Below are positions 9,417 to 17,525 of a DNA stretch of 64,000 nt, one piece after another; positions within the stretch are counted from its first letter, which is position 1; each line of letters opens with the position of its first letter. The DNA is taken from NCBI RefSeq assembly GCF_010731535.1, contig NZ_AP022581.1:1-64000 (forward strand). The letters are read 5' to 3'. Made by a program: the position numbers and the translations under genes. The notes beneath the pieces were generated by a model. That model saw only the letters and a program-made list of their open reading frames with translations, ran no database searches and was not told the origin of the DNA. The stretch comes from Mycobacterium lacus (GTDB lineage: Bacteria > Actinomycetota > Actinomycetes > Mycobacteriales > Mycobacteriaceae).

Positions 9417-10574
9417 TCAGTGCTGCTCGGCGGGCACTTCGCCGGAGGCCTTTGCCTTCAAATTCTCGGCGACCTCGGCGTTCCAGAGCTCATTGGCGCG
9501 GGTGGTATCCACCTCGATCTCGAAGCGCTCCACCATTTCTGGGGTGACGTCGGCCGCATCTACATAGAACTGCTCATACCAGCGGCGCATCTGATACACC
9601 GCGCCGTCCTCCTCGACCAACAGCGGGTTGTCGATCCTGGTCTTGTGCTTCCAGATTTCGACGTCCTGCAGGAAGCCCTTGCTGACGCCTTCGGTGAATA
9701 CCCGCGACAGCTTGTCCGTCATCTTTTCGTCCATGCCCCTGGGCTTTTCGACGATGACACCCCACTGCAGCATGAAGGAGTTCTGGGTGACCGGGTAGTG
9801 GCAGTTGATCAGTATCGACTCGGCTTTGTAGTCGCCGTAGCGATTGTGCAGCCAGTTGATCATGAACGACGGCCCGAAATAGGAAGCCTCCGAGTCCAGG
9901 TGCGCCTCGCCGTACGCGCTCCCCAGATCGTCGACGTCGGGCCGTCCTACGTTGTGCAGATACTGCGACGCGATGTGGCCCTCGAAGACGTTCTTGAAGT
10001 ACGTCGGCAACCCGAAATGGATGTAGAAGAAGTGCGCCATGTCGGTGACGTTGTCGATGATGTCGCGGCAGTTGGACCCCTCGATGAGGATCCTGTTCCA
10101 GCGCCAGTCCGTCCATTCGTCGCTGGCGGCTTCCGGAATGTCGGGTATCCGGACCGCCGGGTCCGGTGGGTTGCCTTCGTGGTCATGCCAGACGAACAGC
10201 AGGCCGCCGCGCACGTCCGTCGTCCACGACCGGGTGCGCGCCATTCGGGGGGTGCGCTTGGCGTACGGGACCAGCTTGCAGCGGCCGTCACCGCCCCAGC
10301 GCCAGTCGTGGAACGGGCAGGCGACCTCGTCGCCCTTGATCGTGCCCATGGACAGGTCGCCGCCCATATGCCGGCAGTAGCCGTCGAGCACTTTCAGGCC
10401 GCCGTGTGAGTCGGCGAAAACCACCAGCTTGGTGCCGAACGCCTCGATACCGTGCGGCTTCCCGTCCAAGAAGTCCTTGGCGACGCCCAGGCAATGCCAG
10501 CCGCGGGCGTACCTCGTCGGCAAGGTGCCGGAATCGATTTCCCGGATGCCGACCGCAGCACTGTCGGTGCTCAC
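9417..10574 (-). CDS. kshA: 3-ketosteroid 9alpha-hydroxylase oxygenase component KshA
   Basis: Rieske terminal oxygenase, 385 residues, that hydroxylates C9 of 1,4-androstadiene-dione (or its CoA thioester); with KstD this triggers ring B opening. It receives electrons from the reductase KshB, which is not in this window. The Rieske cluster ligands are Cys67, His69, Cys86 and His89 (CRHMGG and CPFHDW). The mononuclear iron site is in DMAHFFYIHFGLP. The start is GTG at 10574, preceded by a strong ribosome site (GGAGGTG). A KstR box lies about 30 bases upstream. Confidence 0.93.
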   Translation of the reverse strand: MSTDSAAVGIREIDSGTLPTRYARGWHCLGVAKDFLDGKPHGIEAFGTKLVVFADSHGGLKVLDGYCRHMGGDLSMGTIKGDEVACPFHDWRWGGDGRCKLVPYAKRTPRMARTRSWTTDVRGGLLFVWHDHEGNPPDPAVRIPDIPEAASDEWTDWRWNRILIEGSNCRDIIDNVTDMAHFFYIHFGLPTYFKNVFEGHIASQYLHNVGRPDVDDLGSAYGEAHLDSEASYFGPSFMINWLHNRYGDYKAESILINCHYPVTQNSFMLQWGVIVEKPRGMDEKMTDKLSRVFTEGVSKGFLQDVEIWKHKTRIDNPLLVEEDGAVYQMRRWYEQFYVDAADVTPEMVERFEIEVDTTRANELWNAEVAENLKAKASGEVPAEQH

Positions 10575-10603
10575 CTTTCACCTCCAACTCAGTGGCCTCT
10601 AAC

Positions 10604-10617
10604 TAGAACACGTTACA
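10604..10617. promoter_or_regulatory. KstR operator between kshA and the gamma carbonic anhydrase gene
   Basis: TAGAACACGTTACA is a KstR palindrome with one mismatch. It is 30 bases upstream of the kshA GTG and 73 upstream of the divergent ATG at 10690, so kshA is the obvious target. Confidence 0.78.
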
Positions 10618-10689
10618 GTTTTACGGTTGGCGAGCGCAACGACGGCGGGTCTGGCCACCGGATATTCCGGCTGCGGGTATATGTAAACG

Positions 10690-11223
10690 ATGCCGCTGTT
10701 TTCTTTCGAAGGTCGCTCGCCGCGGATCGATCCGACCGCGTTCGTGGCCCCGACCGCCACCCTGATCGGTGACGTCACCGTCGAGGCGGGGGCATCGGTC
10801 TGGTTCAACGCCGTGCTGCGCGGCGACTACGGGCCGATCGTGGTGCGCGAGGGCGCCAATGTGCAGGACGGAGCGGTGTTGCATGCGCCGCCCGGCATCC
10901 CGGTAGACATCGGCCCTGGAGCGACGGTGGCACATTTGTGTTGCATCCACGGGGTCCACGTCGGGGCGCAGGCGCTGATCGCCAACCACGCCACGGTGCT
11001 GGACGGCGCGGTGATCGGCGCGCGCAGCATGGTGGCGGCGGGTGCTTTGGTGGTAGCCGGCACCCAGATTCCGCCCGGGGTATTGGCGGTCGGGGCACCG
11101 GCCAAGGTGAAGGGGCCGATCGCCGGAACGGGCGCGGAGATGTGGGTCAACCTCAACCCGCAGGCCTATCGCGACCTGGCCCAGCGGCATCTGGCCGGGT
11201 TGGCGCCGATCCAGCCGGGCTAG
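10690..11223 (+). CDS. Gamma-class carbonic anhydrase-like protein (Rv3525c-like)
   Basis: A 177-residue left-handed beta-helix protein built of hexapeptide repeats (TLIGDVTVEAGASVWFNAVL, AVIGARSMVAAGALV). The three His expected to bind Zn/Fe in gamma carbonic anhydrases are present as His65 (VLHAPPG), His82 (TVAHLCC) and His87 (IHGVHVG). The family catalyses CO2 hydration or acts as an acyl-hexapeptide scaffold. Members such as YrdA/PaaY have other hydrolase roles, so carbonic anhydrase activity is not assured. It is divergent from kshA. Confidence 0.85.
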   Translation: MPLFSFEGRSPRIDPTAFVAPTATLIGDVTVEAGASVWFNAVLRGDYGPIVVREGANVQDGAVLHAPPGIPVDIGPGATVAHLCCIHGVHVGAQALIANHATVLDGAVIGARSMVAAGALVVAGTQIPPGVLAVGAPAKVKGPIAGTGAEMWVNLNPQAYRDLAQRHLAGLAPIQPG

Positions 11224-11234
11224 CTCAGGGCTAG

Positions 11235-11345
11235 TTCGGCGCCGCCGTTCGTCGTGGCCGAACAGCAGCCCGCGCCGACGTTGCCGTTAGCTCCCTGACC
11301 CGGACCCGTCGTTGCCGCCGTCACCGCCGGTGCCCCCCTTGGCGA
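11235..11345 (-). pseudogene. PE_PGRS relic
   Basis: Reading the minus strand gives GTGGDGGNDGSGS and, in another frame, RRGLLFGHDE, the kind of GGxGG and GLLFG blocks that fill the intact PE_PGRS gene at 26-30 kb. There is no PE domain and no open frame. Nothing else is visible between 11224 and 11420. Confidence 0.6.
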
Positions 11346-11402
11346 TTTCTGGGCGCGACTGGCCGGCCGATGGCAGCCCCAACGACTACGGCGATGAAGT
11401 GA

Positions 11403-11438
11403 TGGCCGCTTCCGTACATTGTGCGTACAGTGAATCTG
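11403..11438 (+). promoter_or_regulatory. Probable promoter/operator of the TacA-like antitoxin
   Basis: A CGTACA repeat pair (CCGTACATTGTGCGTACAGT, 11412-11431) sits immediately before the ATG at 11439. Ribbon-helix-helix antitoxins of this type autorepress through short repeats at the promoter. The assignment is positional. Confidence 0.4.
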
Positions 11439-11708
11439 ATGAAAATCAAGGACAAGCGAATCGAACTGCGAGTCGACCAGGAAAGCGCCGCCCTCTTCTC
11501 GCGAGCAGCTGAGCTAGTTCATGAACCGGTGTCAGAGTTCGTTCGGCGAGCCGCTACTGAAAGGGCCGGGCAGGTACTCGCGCGTGAGCAGGTCACGGTT
11601 ATGCCGGCCGCTCAGTTCGACGCGCTGCTATCCGCGCTGGACGTCGCCGACGATGCCGCCGTCCTGGCAGCTACCGCCAGGCAACCCAGGAAGTTCACGC
11701 GCCGGTAG
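11439..11708 (+). CDS. DUF1778 (TacA-type) antitoxin
   Basis: An 89-residue ribbon-helix-helix antitoxin. The N-terminus MKIKDKRIELRVDQESAALF matches the DNA-binding strand-helix of DUF1778 proteins, and the C-terminal part (FDALLSALDVADDAAVLA) is the toxin-neutralising tail. The ATG at 11439 is preferred because the family starts this close to the RIELRVD strand; a GTG at 11421 is in frame and would add six residues. It lies 5 bases before the GNAT toxin frame, the usual order of TacAT pairs (compare M. tuberculosis Rv0918-Rv0919). Confidence 0.85.
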   Translation: MKIKDKRIELRVDQESAALFSRAAELVHEPVSEFVRRAATERAGQVLAREQVTVMPAAQFDALLSALDVADDAAVLAATARQPRKFTRR

Positions 11709-11713
11709 CGGCG

Positions 11714-12219
11714 ATGTATGTATCGACGCCGCTGACCGAAGGACACGATTTCACGAAGTTCTCCTGCGGTAAAGAATCTCTGGACGAGTGGTTGGCGGTT
11801 GCGGCCCTTCGTGCGCAGCGTGCTGGTGTTGCGCGGACATATGTGTGGACCGACGGACATACGGACACCGTGTGGCCTACTTCGCGCTCGCGCCCACCGA
11901 GGTCATCCGCGAGGCGGCGGGTGTCTCGCGGGGCATGTCGGGAGGATATTCGCGCATCCCGGGTTACCTCATCGGTCGGTTGGCGCTGCACCGGGAACTC
12001 CATGGTCAGGGTCTGGGTGGTCAGCTTTTAATCGATGCTGTCGGCAGAGCGGTGCGTGCCGCCGAGGTAGGCGGGGGGCGTCTCATCATCGTCGACGCGG
12101 TGGACCAGCAAGCCGAGGCGTTCTACGCGAGATTCGGGTTTGTGCCGGTGTTCAATCGGCCGAGCCGGCTGATTATGAAGGTGGCGACGGCCAGAGCCGC
12201 GCTCGCTGACGCTGATTAA
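11714..12219 (+). pseudogene. GNAT-family (TacT-type) toxin, frameshifted
   Basis: Toxins of this family acetylate aminoacyl-tRNA and block translation; the upstream DUF1778 protein neutralises them. ATG at 11714 gives MYVSTPLTEGHDFTKFSCGK, with the LDEWL block (residues 23-27). A lost G near 11866 (GTGTGG where GTGGTGG is expected) breaks the frame. The GNAT core continues in the next frame: YFALAPTEVIR, GRLALHRELHGQGLGGQLL (acetyl-CoA loop QGLGGQ), and AEAFYARFGFVPVFNRPSRL, ending at 12219. Repaired length is about 168 residues. If the shift is real the toxin is dead and the antitoxin is orphaned. Confidence 0.8.
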
Positions 12220-12232
12220 CATTAGCGGTAGG

Positions 12233-12288
12233 CGAATGTGAATTCCGCGACGCTGAATCGGCGTGTCACGTCGCCAGATTCACACTCG
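12233..12288. terminator. Imperfect long inverted repeat between converging genes
   Basis: Arms CGAATGTGAATTCCGCGACG (12233-12252) and CGTCGCCAGATTCACACTCG (12269-12288) pair with a few mismatches. The element lies between the GNAT stop (12219) and the LLM oxidoreductase stop (12293), suiting a bidirectional terminator. It shares the GTGAAT...GCGACG stem with the repeat at 46130. Confidence 0.6.
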
Positions 12289-12292
12289 GCCG

Positions 12293-13174
12293 TCATGCGT
12301 CTTGCCAGCCGGAGTGGATGTAGGTGTCGGCGAAGCGCTTCATCGAGTCCTGCTTCTTGTCGAGCGGCGCGTCGAAGCCCAGGCCGTCGAAAATCCACGG
12401 GATGACGATGTTGTCGGTGACGCCCATCTCCGCCAGCTCGCGATGACCGTCGACGCCGAACTTGTCGATACAGACCGCCTGGAACTCGAACGGCTCGTCG
12501 GCCCGGCCGTACTCGGCGCGCAATGCCCGCAGTTTGCCGATGGTTTCGGCCAGTTGAGCGCCGGTCATCATCGCGCTGGTCCAGCCGTCACCCACGCGCG
12601 CGGCACGACGCAGCGCCACGTCGGTGTGCCCGCCGACGTAGAACGGCACCGGCTCGCTGGGAGCCGGGCTCATCTGCAGCCGGTCGAAATCGAAGAATTT
12701 TCCGTGGAATTCGACCATGCCGCCGCCCAGCACCAGCTTGATGACCTCGATCATCTCGTCGACACGCGCGCCGCGGCGCTGATACGGCACCCCGCACCAT
12801 TCGAATTCTTCGGGTGCCCAACCGATCCCGACGCCAAAGCCGAACCGGTTGTTGGTCAGGTTGGCCACCGAGCCGACCTGGCGTGCCAGCAGCAGCGGAT
12901 TGCGCGACCCGAGCTTGAGCACGTTGGTGTAGAAGCGCAGCTTTGTGGTCACTGCGCCCATCGCGCCGGCGGCGATCAGCGGGTCGACCCACGGAGTGTT
13001 CTCGTCCCACATCCGCGAACCGTCGGGGGTGTACGGGTAGTCGGCGGCCGCCTTTTCCATGAAGAACAGCGAATCGGGCAACGCGATCGAGTCGAACCCG
13101 ACCTCCTCGGCGGTCTTGGCAATGCCGATCAGCTGGTCGATCGGCCCCATCGCGACGCTGACGGTGTACTTCAT
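12293..13174 (-). CDS. LLM-class F420-dependent oxidoreductase coupled to ltp3
   Basis: A 293-residue luciferase-like monooxygenase-fold protein. Features are a (beta/alpha)8 start MKYTVSVAMGPIDQL, FGFGVGIGWAPEEFEWCGV near residue 130, the PVPFYVGGH block and WTSAMMTGAQLAETI. Mycobacterial proteins of this type mostly use F420. The ATG at 13174 overlaps the ltp3 stop (ATGA), so an in-frame upstream start at 13213 is less likely. It is the last gene of the DUF35-ltp4-ltp3 unit and so probably under the KstR box at 16437. In M. tuberculosis the gene after Rv3523 is a different one (Rv3524), making this an unusual addition. The substrate is unknown. Confidence 0.83.
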   Translation of the reverse strand: MKYTVSVAMGPIDQLIGIAKTAEEVGFDSIALPDSLFFMEKAAADYPYTPDGSRMWDENTPWVDPLIAAGAMGAVTTKLRFYTNVLKLGSRNPLLLARQVGSVANLTNNRFGFGVGIGWAPEEFEWCGVPYQRRGARVDEMIEVIKLVLGGGMVEFHGKFFDFDRLQMSPAPSEPVPFYVGGHTDVALRRAARVGDGWTSAMMTGAQLAETIGKLRALRAEYGRADEPFEFQAVCIDKFGVDGHRELAEMGVTDNIVIPWIFDGLGFDAPLDKKQDSMKRFADTYIHSGWQDA

Positions 13175-14355
13175 GCTGCCGCCTCCCCGGGCTTGTCGCT
13201 GGCGACCACCCACATCGAAAAGTACTGCGAGCCACCGCCGTAGGCATGCCCCAAGGCCTTTCGTGCGCCGGGAACCTGGTGATCACCGCCCTTGCCCATT
13301 ACCTGGATCGCCGCCTCAGCGAAGCGGATGAGGCCCGAGGCGCCGATCGGATTGGAGGACAACACGCCGCCCGAGGGGTTCACCGGTAGTCGCCCGCCGA
13401 TCTTGGTCTCGCCGGCCTCGGTGAGCTTCCAGCCTTCGCCCTCGGCGGCGAATCCGAGGTTTTCCAACCACATCGGCTCGAACCAGGAGAACGGCACGTA
13501 GATTTCGGCGGCGTCGATCTCGTCGATGGGACTCTCGATGCCGGCCGCCTTCCACAGGGCGGCGGCCGCGTCGCGACCGGCCTGCGGGTTGACCTGGTCG
13601 CGCCCGGCGAACGCCAGCGGCTCGGTGCGCAGCGCGGTGGCATGGATCCACGCAACCGGATGTCCCTGCGCCACCCGGGCATCGGCGATCTCCTCGTTGC
13701 CGACGACGACGGCGCAGGCGCCGTCCGAGGACGGGCAGGTTTCGTCGTAGCGGATCGGATCCCAAAGCATGGGCGAGGCCATCACCTTCTCCAGGGTGAT
13801 GTCGGGCTGCTGCAGGTGCGCCAGTGGGTTGCGGCTGCCGTTGAGCCGGTCCTTGACCGCGACCATGGCGCCGATGTTCGTCGGCGCGCCCGAGCGGCGG
13901 ATGTAGGCGCGCACGTGCGGGGCGAAGTACCCGCCCGCGCCCGCACCGACCGGCTTGATGAAGGGAATCGGAATCGACAGGGCCCACATGGCATTGGACT
14001 CCGACTGCTTCTCCCAGGCCATCGCCAGCACCCGACGGTACTTGCCGGACTGGACCAGGCTGGCGGCGACCACCCCGGTGGATCCGCCGACCGAACCCGC
14101 GGTATGCACCCGGATCATCGGCTTGCCGGTGGCGCCCATCGCGTCGGCCATGAACAGCTCGGGCATCATCACGCCCTCGAAGAAGTCGGGTGCCTTACCG
14201 ACCACGACGGCATCGATGTCGTCGAAGGTGGACCCGGAATCGGCCAGCGCGCGGTCGATGGCCTCACGCACCATGCCGTTCATCGAAACGTCTTGGCGTT
14301 TGGCGACGTATTTGGTCTGCCCGGTGCCGAGCACCGCGGCAAGCTTGCCGGCCAT
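13171..14355 (-). CDS. ltp3: Thiolase-like lipid-transfer protein / aldol lyase Ltp3
   Basis: A 394-residue SCP2-thiolase-like protein (Rv3523-like). Thiolase-fold landmarks are RVHTAGSVGGSTGVVAASL near residue 82, DETCPSSDGACAVVVGN near 203, and the C-terminal NPSGGVLSSNPIGASGL (about 327) with GHAYGGGSQYFSMWVV. The usual nucleophile-Cys motif is absent at the first site. In Rhodococcus, Ltp3 and Ltp4 are needed to remove the side chain of C24-branched sterols, acting as aldol lyases with a DUF35 partner. The same three genes are contiguous here (16427-13171), supporting that role. Confidence 0.85.
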   Translation of the reverse strand: MAGKLAAVLGTGQTKYVAKRQDVSMNGMVREAIDRALADSGSTFDDIDAVVVGKAPDFFEGVMMPELFMADAMGATGKPMIRVHTAGSVGGSTGVVAASLVQSGKYRRVLAMAWEKQSESNAMWALSIPIPFIKPVGAGAGGYFAPHVRAYIRRSGAPTNIGAMVAVKDRLNGSRNPLAHLQQPDITLEKVMASPMLWDPIRYDETCPSSDGACAVVVGNEEIADARVAQGHPVAWIHATALRTEPLAFAGRDQVNPQAGRDAAAALWKAAGIESPIDEIDAAEIYVPFSWFEPMWLENLGFAAEGEGWKLTEAGETKIGGRLPVNPSGGVLSSNPIGASGLIRFAEAAIQVMGKGGDHQVPGARKALGHAYGGGSQYFSMWVVASDKPGEAAA

Positions 14356-15419
14356 CAGTACTGTCCTTCCATGACCGCGACGAGATTCTGTTGCAGCGCC
14401 GGGCCGCTGGTGGCGTGCGCCAGCACCCGCTGCGCTGAACCGTTCCAGATATGTTGTGCGGCAAAGCCGATACGCTCCAGCCCGGCGACGAACATCGGGT
14501 TGGCGGCCAGCGCGCCGCCGGATGGGTTCACCCTGGTCGACGCCGGTAACCGCATGGCCTCAGCCAGGATCAGGTGCTGGTGGGTGAAGGGCGCATGGAT
14601 CTCGGCGACGTCGATGGCGCGGGTGTTGCCCCCGGTGGCCGCCCTGGCCGACACCGCGGTGGACGGTGACTCGGTGAGGTCGCGCGCGCCCAGCGACGGG
14701 GACTCGATGCGATGTTCGAAACCGGTTATCCAGGCGGGGTTTTCGCACAATTCGCGGGCGCGGTCGTCGGCCGCGATGACGATCGCGGCGGCGCCGTCGG
14801 TGATCGGTGCGATGTCGTGCCGGCGCAGCGGTTCGGCGAAGAACGGCCGGTCGAGCAGGTCGTCCATGCTGACCGCCGGCTCCACCGAGTCCACCCGTCT
14901 GGCCTGCGCGAAGGAGTCGAGCGCGACGCGCGCCATCTGTTCGTAGCTCCATTTGCCGGAGTCGAGCCCGATGCGGGCCTGCAGTCCGGCCATCGACACC
15001 GAGTCGGGCCACAACGGTGCGACGGTGTAGGGGTCGGTCTGCCGTGACAGCGTGCGACGCAGGATCCCGGCCGAGGACTTGCCGAAGCCGTACACCAGCG
15101 CGGTGTCGACTTCGCCGGTGAGGACCTTGATGTAGGCCTCGTAGAGGGCCCAGGCCGCGTCCATCTCGACGTGCGACTCGTTGATGGGGGGCACGGCGCC
15201 AATCGAGTCGATCGCCGAGATGAAGGAAAATGCCCGTCCGGCAAGGTAATCCGACGATCCCGAGCACCAGAAGCCGATATCGGCCTTGGTGATGCCCAGT
15301 TCCTTGTAGAGCTGGGCGAAGCAGGGCATCAGCATTTCGACGCCGTTGGTGGTGCCGTCGGTGCGGCGGACGTGCGGGGCGTGGGCGAAGCCGACCACCG
15401 CGACATTGCGAGCGCTCAT
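14355..15419 (-). CDS. ltp4: Thiolase-like lipid-transfer protein / aldol lyase Ltp4
   Basis: A 354-residue thiolase-like protein (Rv3522-like). The N-terminus is MSARNVAVVGFAHAPHVRRT. Further blocks are FWCSGSSDYLAGRAFSFISA, VEMDAAWALYEAYIKVLTGE (the helix that carries the CoA-binding region), ITDGAAAIVIAADD and RVNPSGGALAANPMFVAGL. It overlaps the ltp3 start by one base (TGATG), implying coupled translation and probably an Ltp3-Ltp4 or Ltp-DUF35 complex. The family also includes true thiolases; aldol-lyase function is by analogy with the branched-sterol cluster. Confidence 0.85.
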   Translation of the reverse strand: MSARNVAVVGFAHAPHVRRTDGTTNGVEMLMPCFAQLYKELGITKADIGFWCSGSSDYLAGRAFSFISAIDSIGAVPPINESHVEMDAAWALYEAYIKVLTGEVDTALVYGFGKSSAGILRRTLSRQTDPYTVAPLWPDSVSMAGLQARIGLDSGKWSYEQMARVALDSFAQARRVDSVEPAVSMDDLLDRPFFAEPLRRHDIAPITDGAAAIVIAADDRARELCENPAWITGFEHRIESPSLGARDLTESPSTAVSARAATGGNTRAIDVAEIHAPFTHQHLILAEAMRLPASTRVNPSGGALAANPMFVAGLERIGFAAQHIWNGSAQRVLAHATSGPALQQNLVAVMEGQY

Positions 15420-15434
15420 GTGCGATTGGGCCCT

Positions 15435-16427
15435 TTACAGGTGGTGCTTGTAGGTGTCGTAGTCGGCGTCCGGTTCGCCGGTGGGCCGGAAGTATTCGAT
15501 GTTGTCGACCCCGAAGCCCCACTCGTCGCGAGGTTTCCACACCGCCTCGACGCGCATGCCCATCCGGACGTCGTGCGCGTCGACGTCGGAAACCAGATGC
15601 AGGACCGGAATATCCGCGCCGTCGAGCAACACGTAGGCCGCCACGTACGGAGGCTTGATGCGCTGACCCTGGAATGGGATGTTGATGATCGCGAACGTCG
15701 TCACCGTGCCTTTGTCGGGCAGCTCGACGAACTCGCTCGTCGGTAGGCCGGTGGCCGGGTCGGCGCCGTGCGGCGGAAAATAGACCTTCCCGTTTTCACC
15801 CGTCTTGGCGCCCAGCAGCTTGCCCTCGGCAATGGCGCGCAGGTAGGCGCTCTCCTCGTGCGAGGCGGTGTGCTGGATGGTCAGCTCGATCGGTGTGACG
15901 ATCATGGTGACCGGGTCCCGGGTCTCGTCGGGCTCCCGCACGGGCTCGGGTTGGTCACCGAGCGCGAAGTAGGCGATGTCGGTGATGGCGCCGACGGTCT
16001 CGTCGGCCCAATGCGCGTGCACTCGGGCGCCGGTGCGGATCGCCGCTGGTGTTTTGGCGTCGACGGCGTGCAGTAACAGGGTGTCGGCGCCGTCCAGCCT
16101 GATCAGGGCCCAGGCGAACGGTCGGTCCAGTGGCTGGCCCTCCAATGGCGCGGGCTGCCACGTCCAGGACGCGACGGTGCCGACACTTGCTACCGGTACC
16201 ATCTCGCCCAGCGGTTCGTAGCTAACCGGGTCATATTCGGCCGGCGGCACATGGACTCGGCCATCGGATCCGCGGACGCCCAGGATGCGGCGATCCCGCA
16301 ACGCGGTGAAGAACTTGCCCAGCGTGGGACCCACCGAACGGGTGTAGTCGAAGGACAACGTTAGCGGCGCGGAGAGAGGCGGCTCAGAGTGATCGATCAG
16401 GGTCGGGCTGCTCGAGCTGGCTGTCAC
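15435..16427 (-). CDS. DUF35 OB-fold acyl-CoA-associated protein (Rv3521-like)
   Basis: A 330-residue protein with two DUF35-like OB-fold halves. One is around residues 50-170 (GKFFTALRDRRILGVRGSDG, GTVASWTWQPAPLEGQPLDR). The other is around 195-310 (YLRAIAEGKLLGAKTGENGK, GTVTTFAIINIPFQGQRIKP). DUF35 proteins partner thiolase-like Ltp proteins and complete their active sites, as in the Ltp2-ChsH2 retro-aldolase. The GTG at 16427 is chosen because the KstR box starts 10 bases upstream; the open frame continues to 16577 but that would bury the operator and the divergent promoter. The Zn-ribbon Cys pairs of many DUF35 proteins are not seen. Confidence 0.83.
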   Translation of the reverse strand: MTASSSSPTLIDHSEPPLSAPLTLSFDYTRSVGPTLGKFFTALRDRRILGVRGSDGRVHVPPAEYDPVSYEPLGEMVPVASVGTVASWTWQPAPLEGQPLDRPFAWALIRLDGADTLLLHAVDAKTPAAIRTGARVHAHWADETVGAITDIAYFALGDQPEPVREPDETRDPVTMIVTPIELTIQHTASHEESAYLRAIAEGKLLGAKTGENGKVYFPPHGADPATGLPTSEFVELPDKGTVTTFAIINIPFQGQRIKPPYVAAYVLLDGADIPVLHLVSDVDAHDVRMGMRVEAVWKPRDEWGFGVDNIEYFRPTGEPDADYDTYKHHL

Positions 16428-16436
16428 GCCTTCGAG

Positions 16437-16450
16437 TAGAACAGGTTCTA
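16437..16450. promoter_or_regulatory. KstR operator between DUF35 and the Rv3520c-like gene
   Basis: TAGAACAGGTTCTA has both half-sites intact and a variant centre (AG for AC). It serves two divergent starts, GTG at 16427 (-) and ATG at 16474 (+). Confidence 0.82.
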
Positions 16451-16473
16451 AGAATGGTCGCAAGGAGGCAGGA

Positions 16474-17505
16474 ATGAAGCTGGGGTTGCAGCTGGGGTAT
16501 TGGGGCGCTGCGCCGCCGGAGAACGCCGCGGAATTGGTCGCCGCGGCCGAGGACGCCGGATTCGATGCGGTATTCACCGCCGAGGCGTGGGGATCCGACG
16601 CCTACACACCCCTGGCCTGGTGGGGGTCGTCGACCTGGCGGGTGCGGCTGGGCACGTCGGTGGTGCAACTGTCGGCCCGCACCCCGACGGCGTGCGCGAT
16701 GGCCGCGCTGACGCTGGACCATCTGTCCGGCGGCCGGCACATTCTCGGGCTGGGCGTGTCCGGGCCGCAGGTGGTCGAGGGGTGGTACGGGCAGCCGTTC
16801 CCGAAGCCGCTGGCGCGCACCCGCGAATACATCGACGTCATCCGGCAGGTGTGGGCCCGTGAGGCGCCGGTGACCAGCAATGGCCCGCACTACCCGTTGC
16901 CCCTGACGGGTTCGGGGACGACCGGCTTGGGCAAGGCCTTGAAACCCATCACCCACCCGCTGCGTGCGGACATCCCGATCATGCTGGGCGCCGAGGGGCC
17001 GAAGAACGTCGCGCTGGCCGCCGAGATCTGTGACGGCTGGCTGCCGATCTTCTATTCACCGCGGATGGCCGGCATGTACAACGGGTGGCTCGACGAGGGA
17101 TTCGCGCGGCCGGGCGCGCGGCGCAGCCGCGAGGACTTCGAGATTTGTGCGACCGCGCAGATCGTCGTCACCGAGGACCGGGCGGCCGCGTTCGCGGGGA
17201 TCAAGCCGTTTCTGGCGCTGTACATGGGCGGCATGGGCGCCGAGGACACCAACTTCCACGCCGACGTCTACCGCCGGATGGGGTACGCGGAGGTGGTCGA
17301 CGAGGTCACCAAGCTGTTCCGGTCCGACCGGAAGGACAAGGCTGCCGAGATCATCCCGGACGAGCTCGTCGACGACGCCATGATCGTCGGCGACCTGGAC
17401 TACGTGCGTAAGCAGATCGCGGCCTGGGAGGCGTCCGGTGTGACCATGATGGTGGTCGCCGCCCGCAGCGTTGAGCAGGTCCGCGACCTTGCCGCGTTAG
17501 TGTAG
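16474..17505 (+). CDS. F420-dependent LLM oxidoreductase (Rv3520c-like)
   Basis: A 343-residue luciferase-like oxidoreductase that probably uses coenzyme F420. Landmarks are MKLGLQLGYWGAAPPENAAE at the N-terminus, FTAEAWGSDAYTPLAWWG, LGVSGPQVVEGWYGQPFPKP (about residues 92-111), IPIMLGAEGPKNVALAAEIC and the C-terminal MIVGDLDYVRKQIAAWEASG. Regulation by the KstR box at 16437 places it in steroid catabolism, but the reduced or oxidised substrate is not established. It converges with the Rv3519-like gene 59 bases downstream. Confidence 0.87.
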   Translation: MKLGLQLGYWGAAPPENAAELVAAAEDAGFDAVFTAEAWGSDAYTPLAWWGSSTWRVRLGTSVVQLSARTPTACAMAALTLDHLSGGRHILGLGVSGPQVVEGWYGQPFPKPLARTREYIDVIRQVWAREAPVTSNGPHYPLPLTGSGTTGLGKALKPITHPLRADIPIMLGAEGPKNVALAAEICDGWLPIFYSPRMAGMYNGWLDEGFARPGARRSREDFEICATAQIVVTEDRAAAFAGIKPFLALYMGGMGAEDTNFHADVYRRMGYAEVVDEVTKLFRSDRKDKAAEIIPDELVDDAMIVGDLDYVRKQIAAWEASGVTMMVVAARSVEQVRDLAALV

Positions 17506-17525
17506 GCCGCGCCTTGCCAGGGGAT

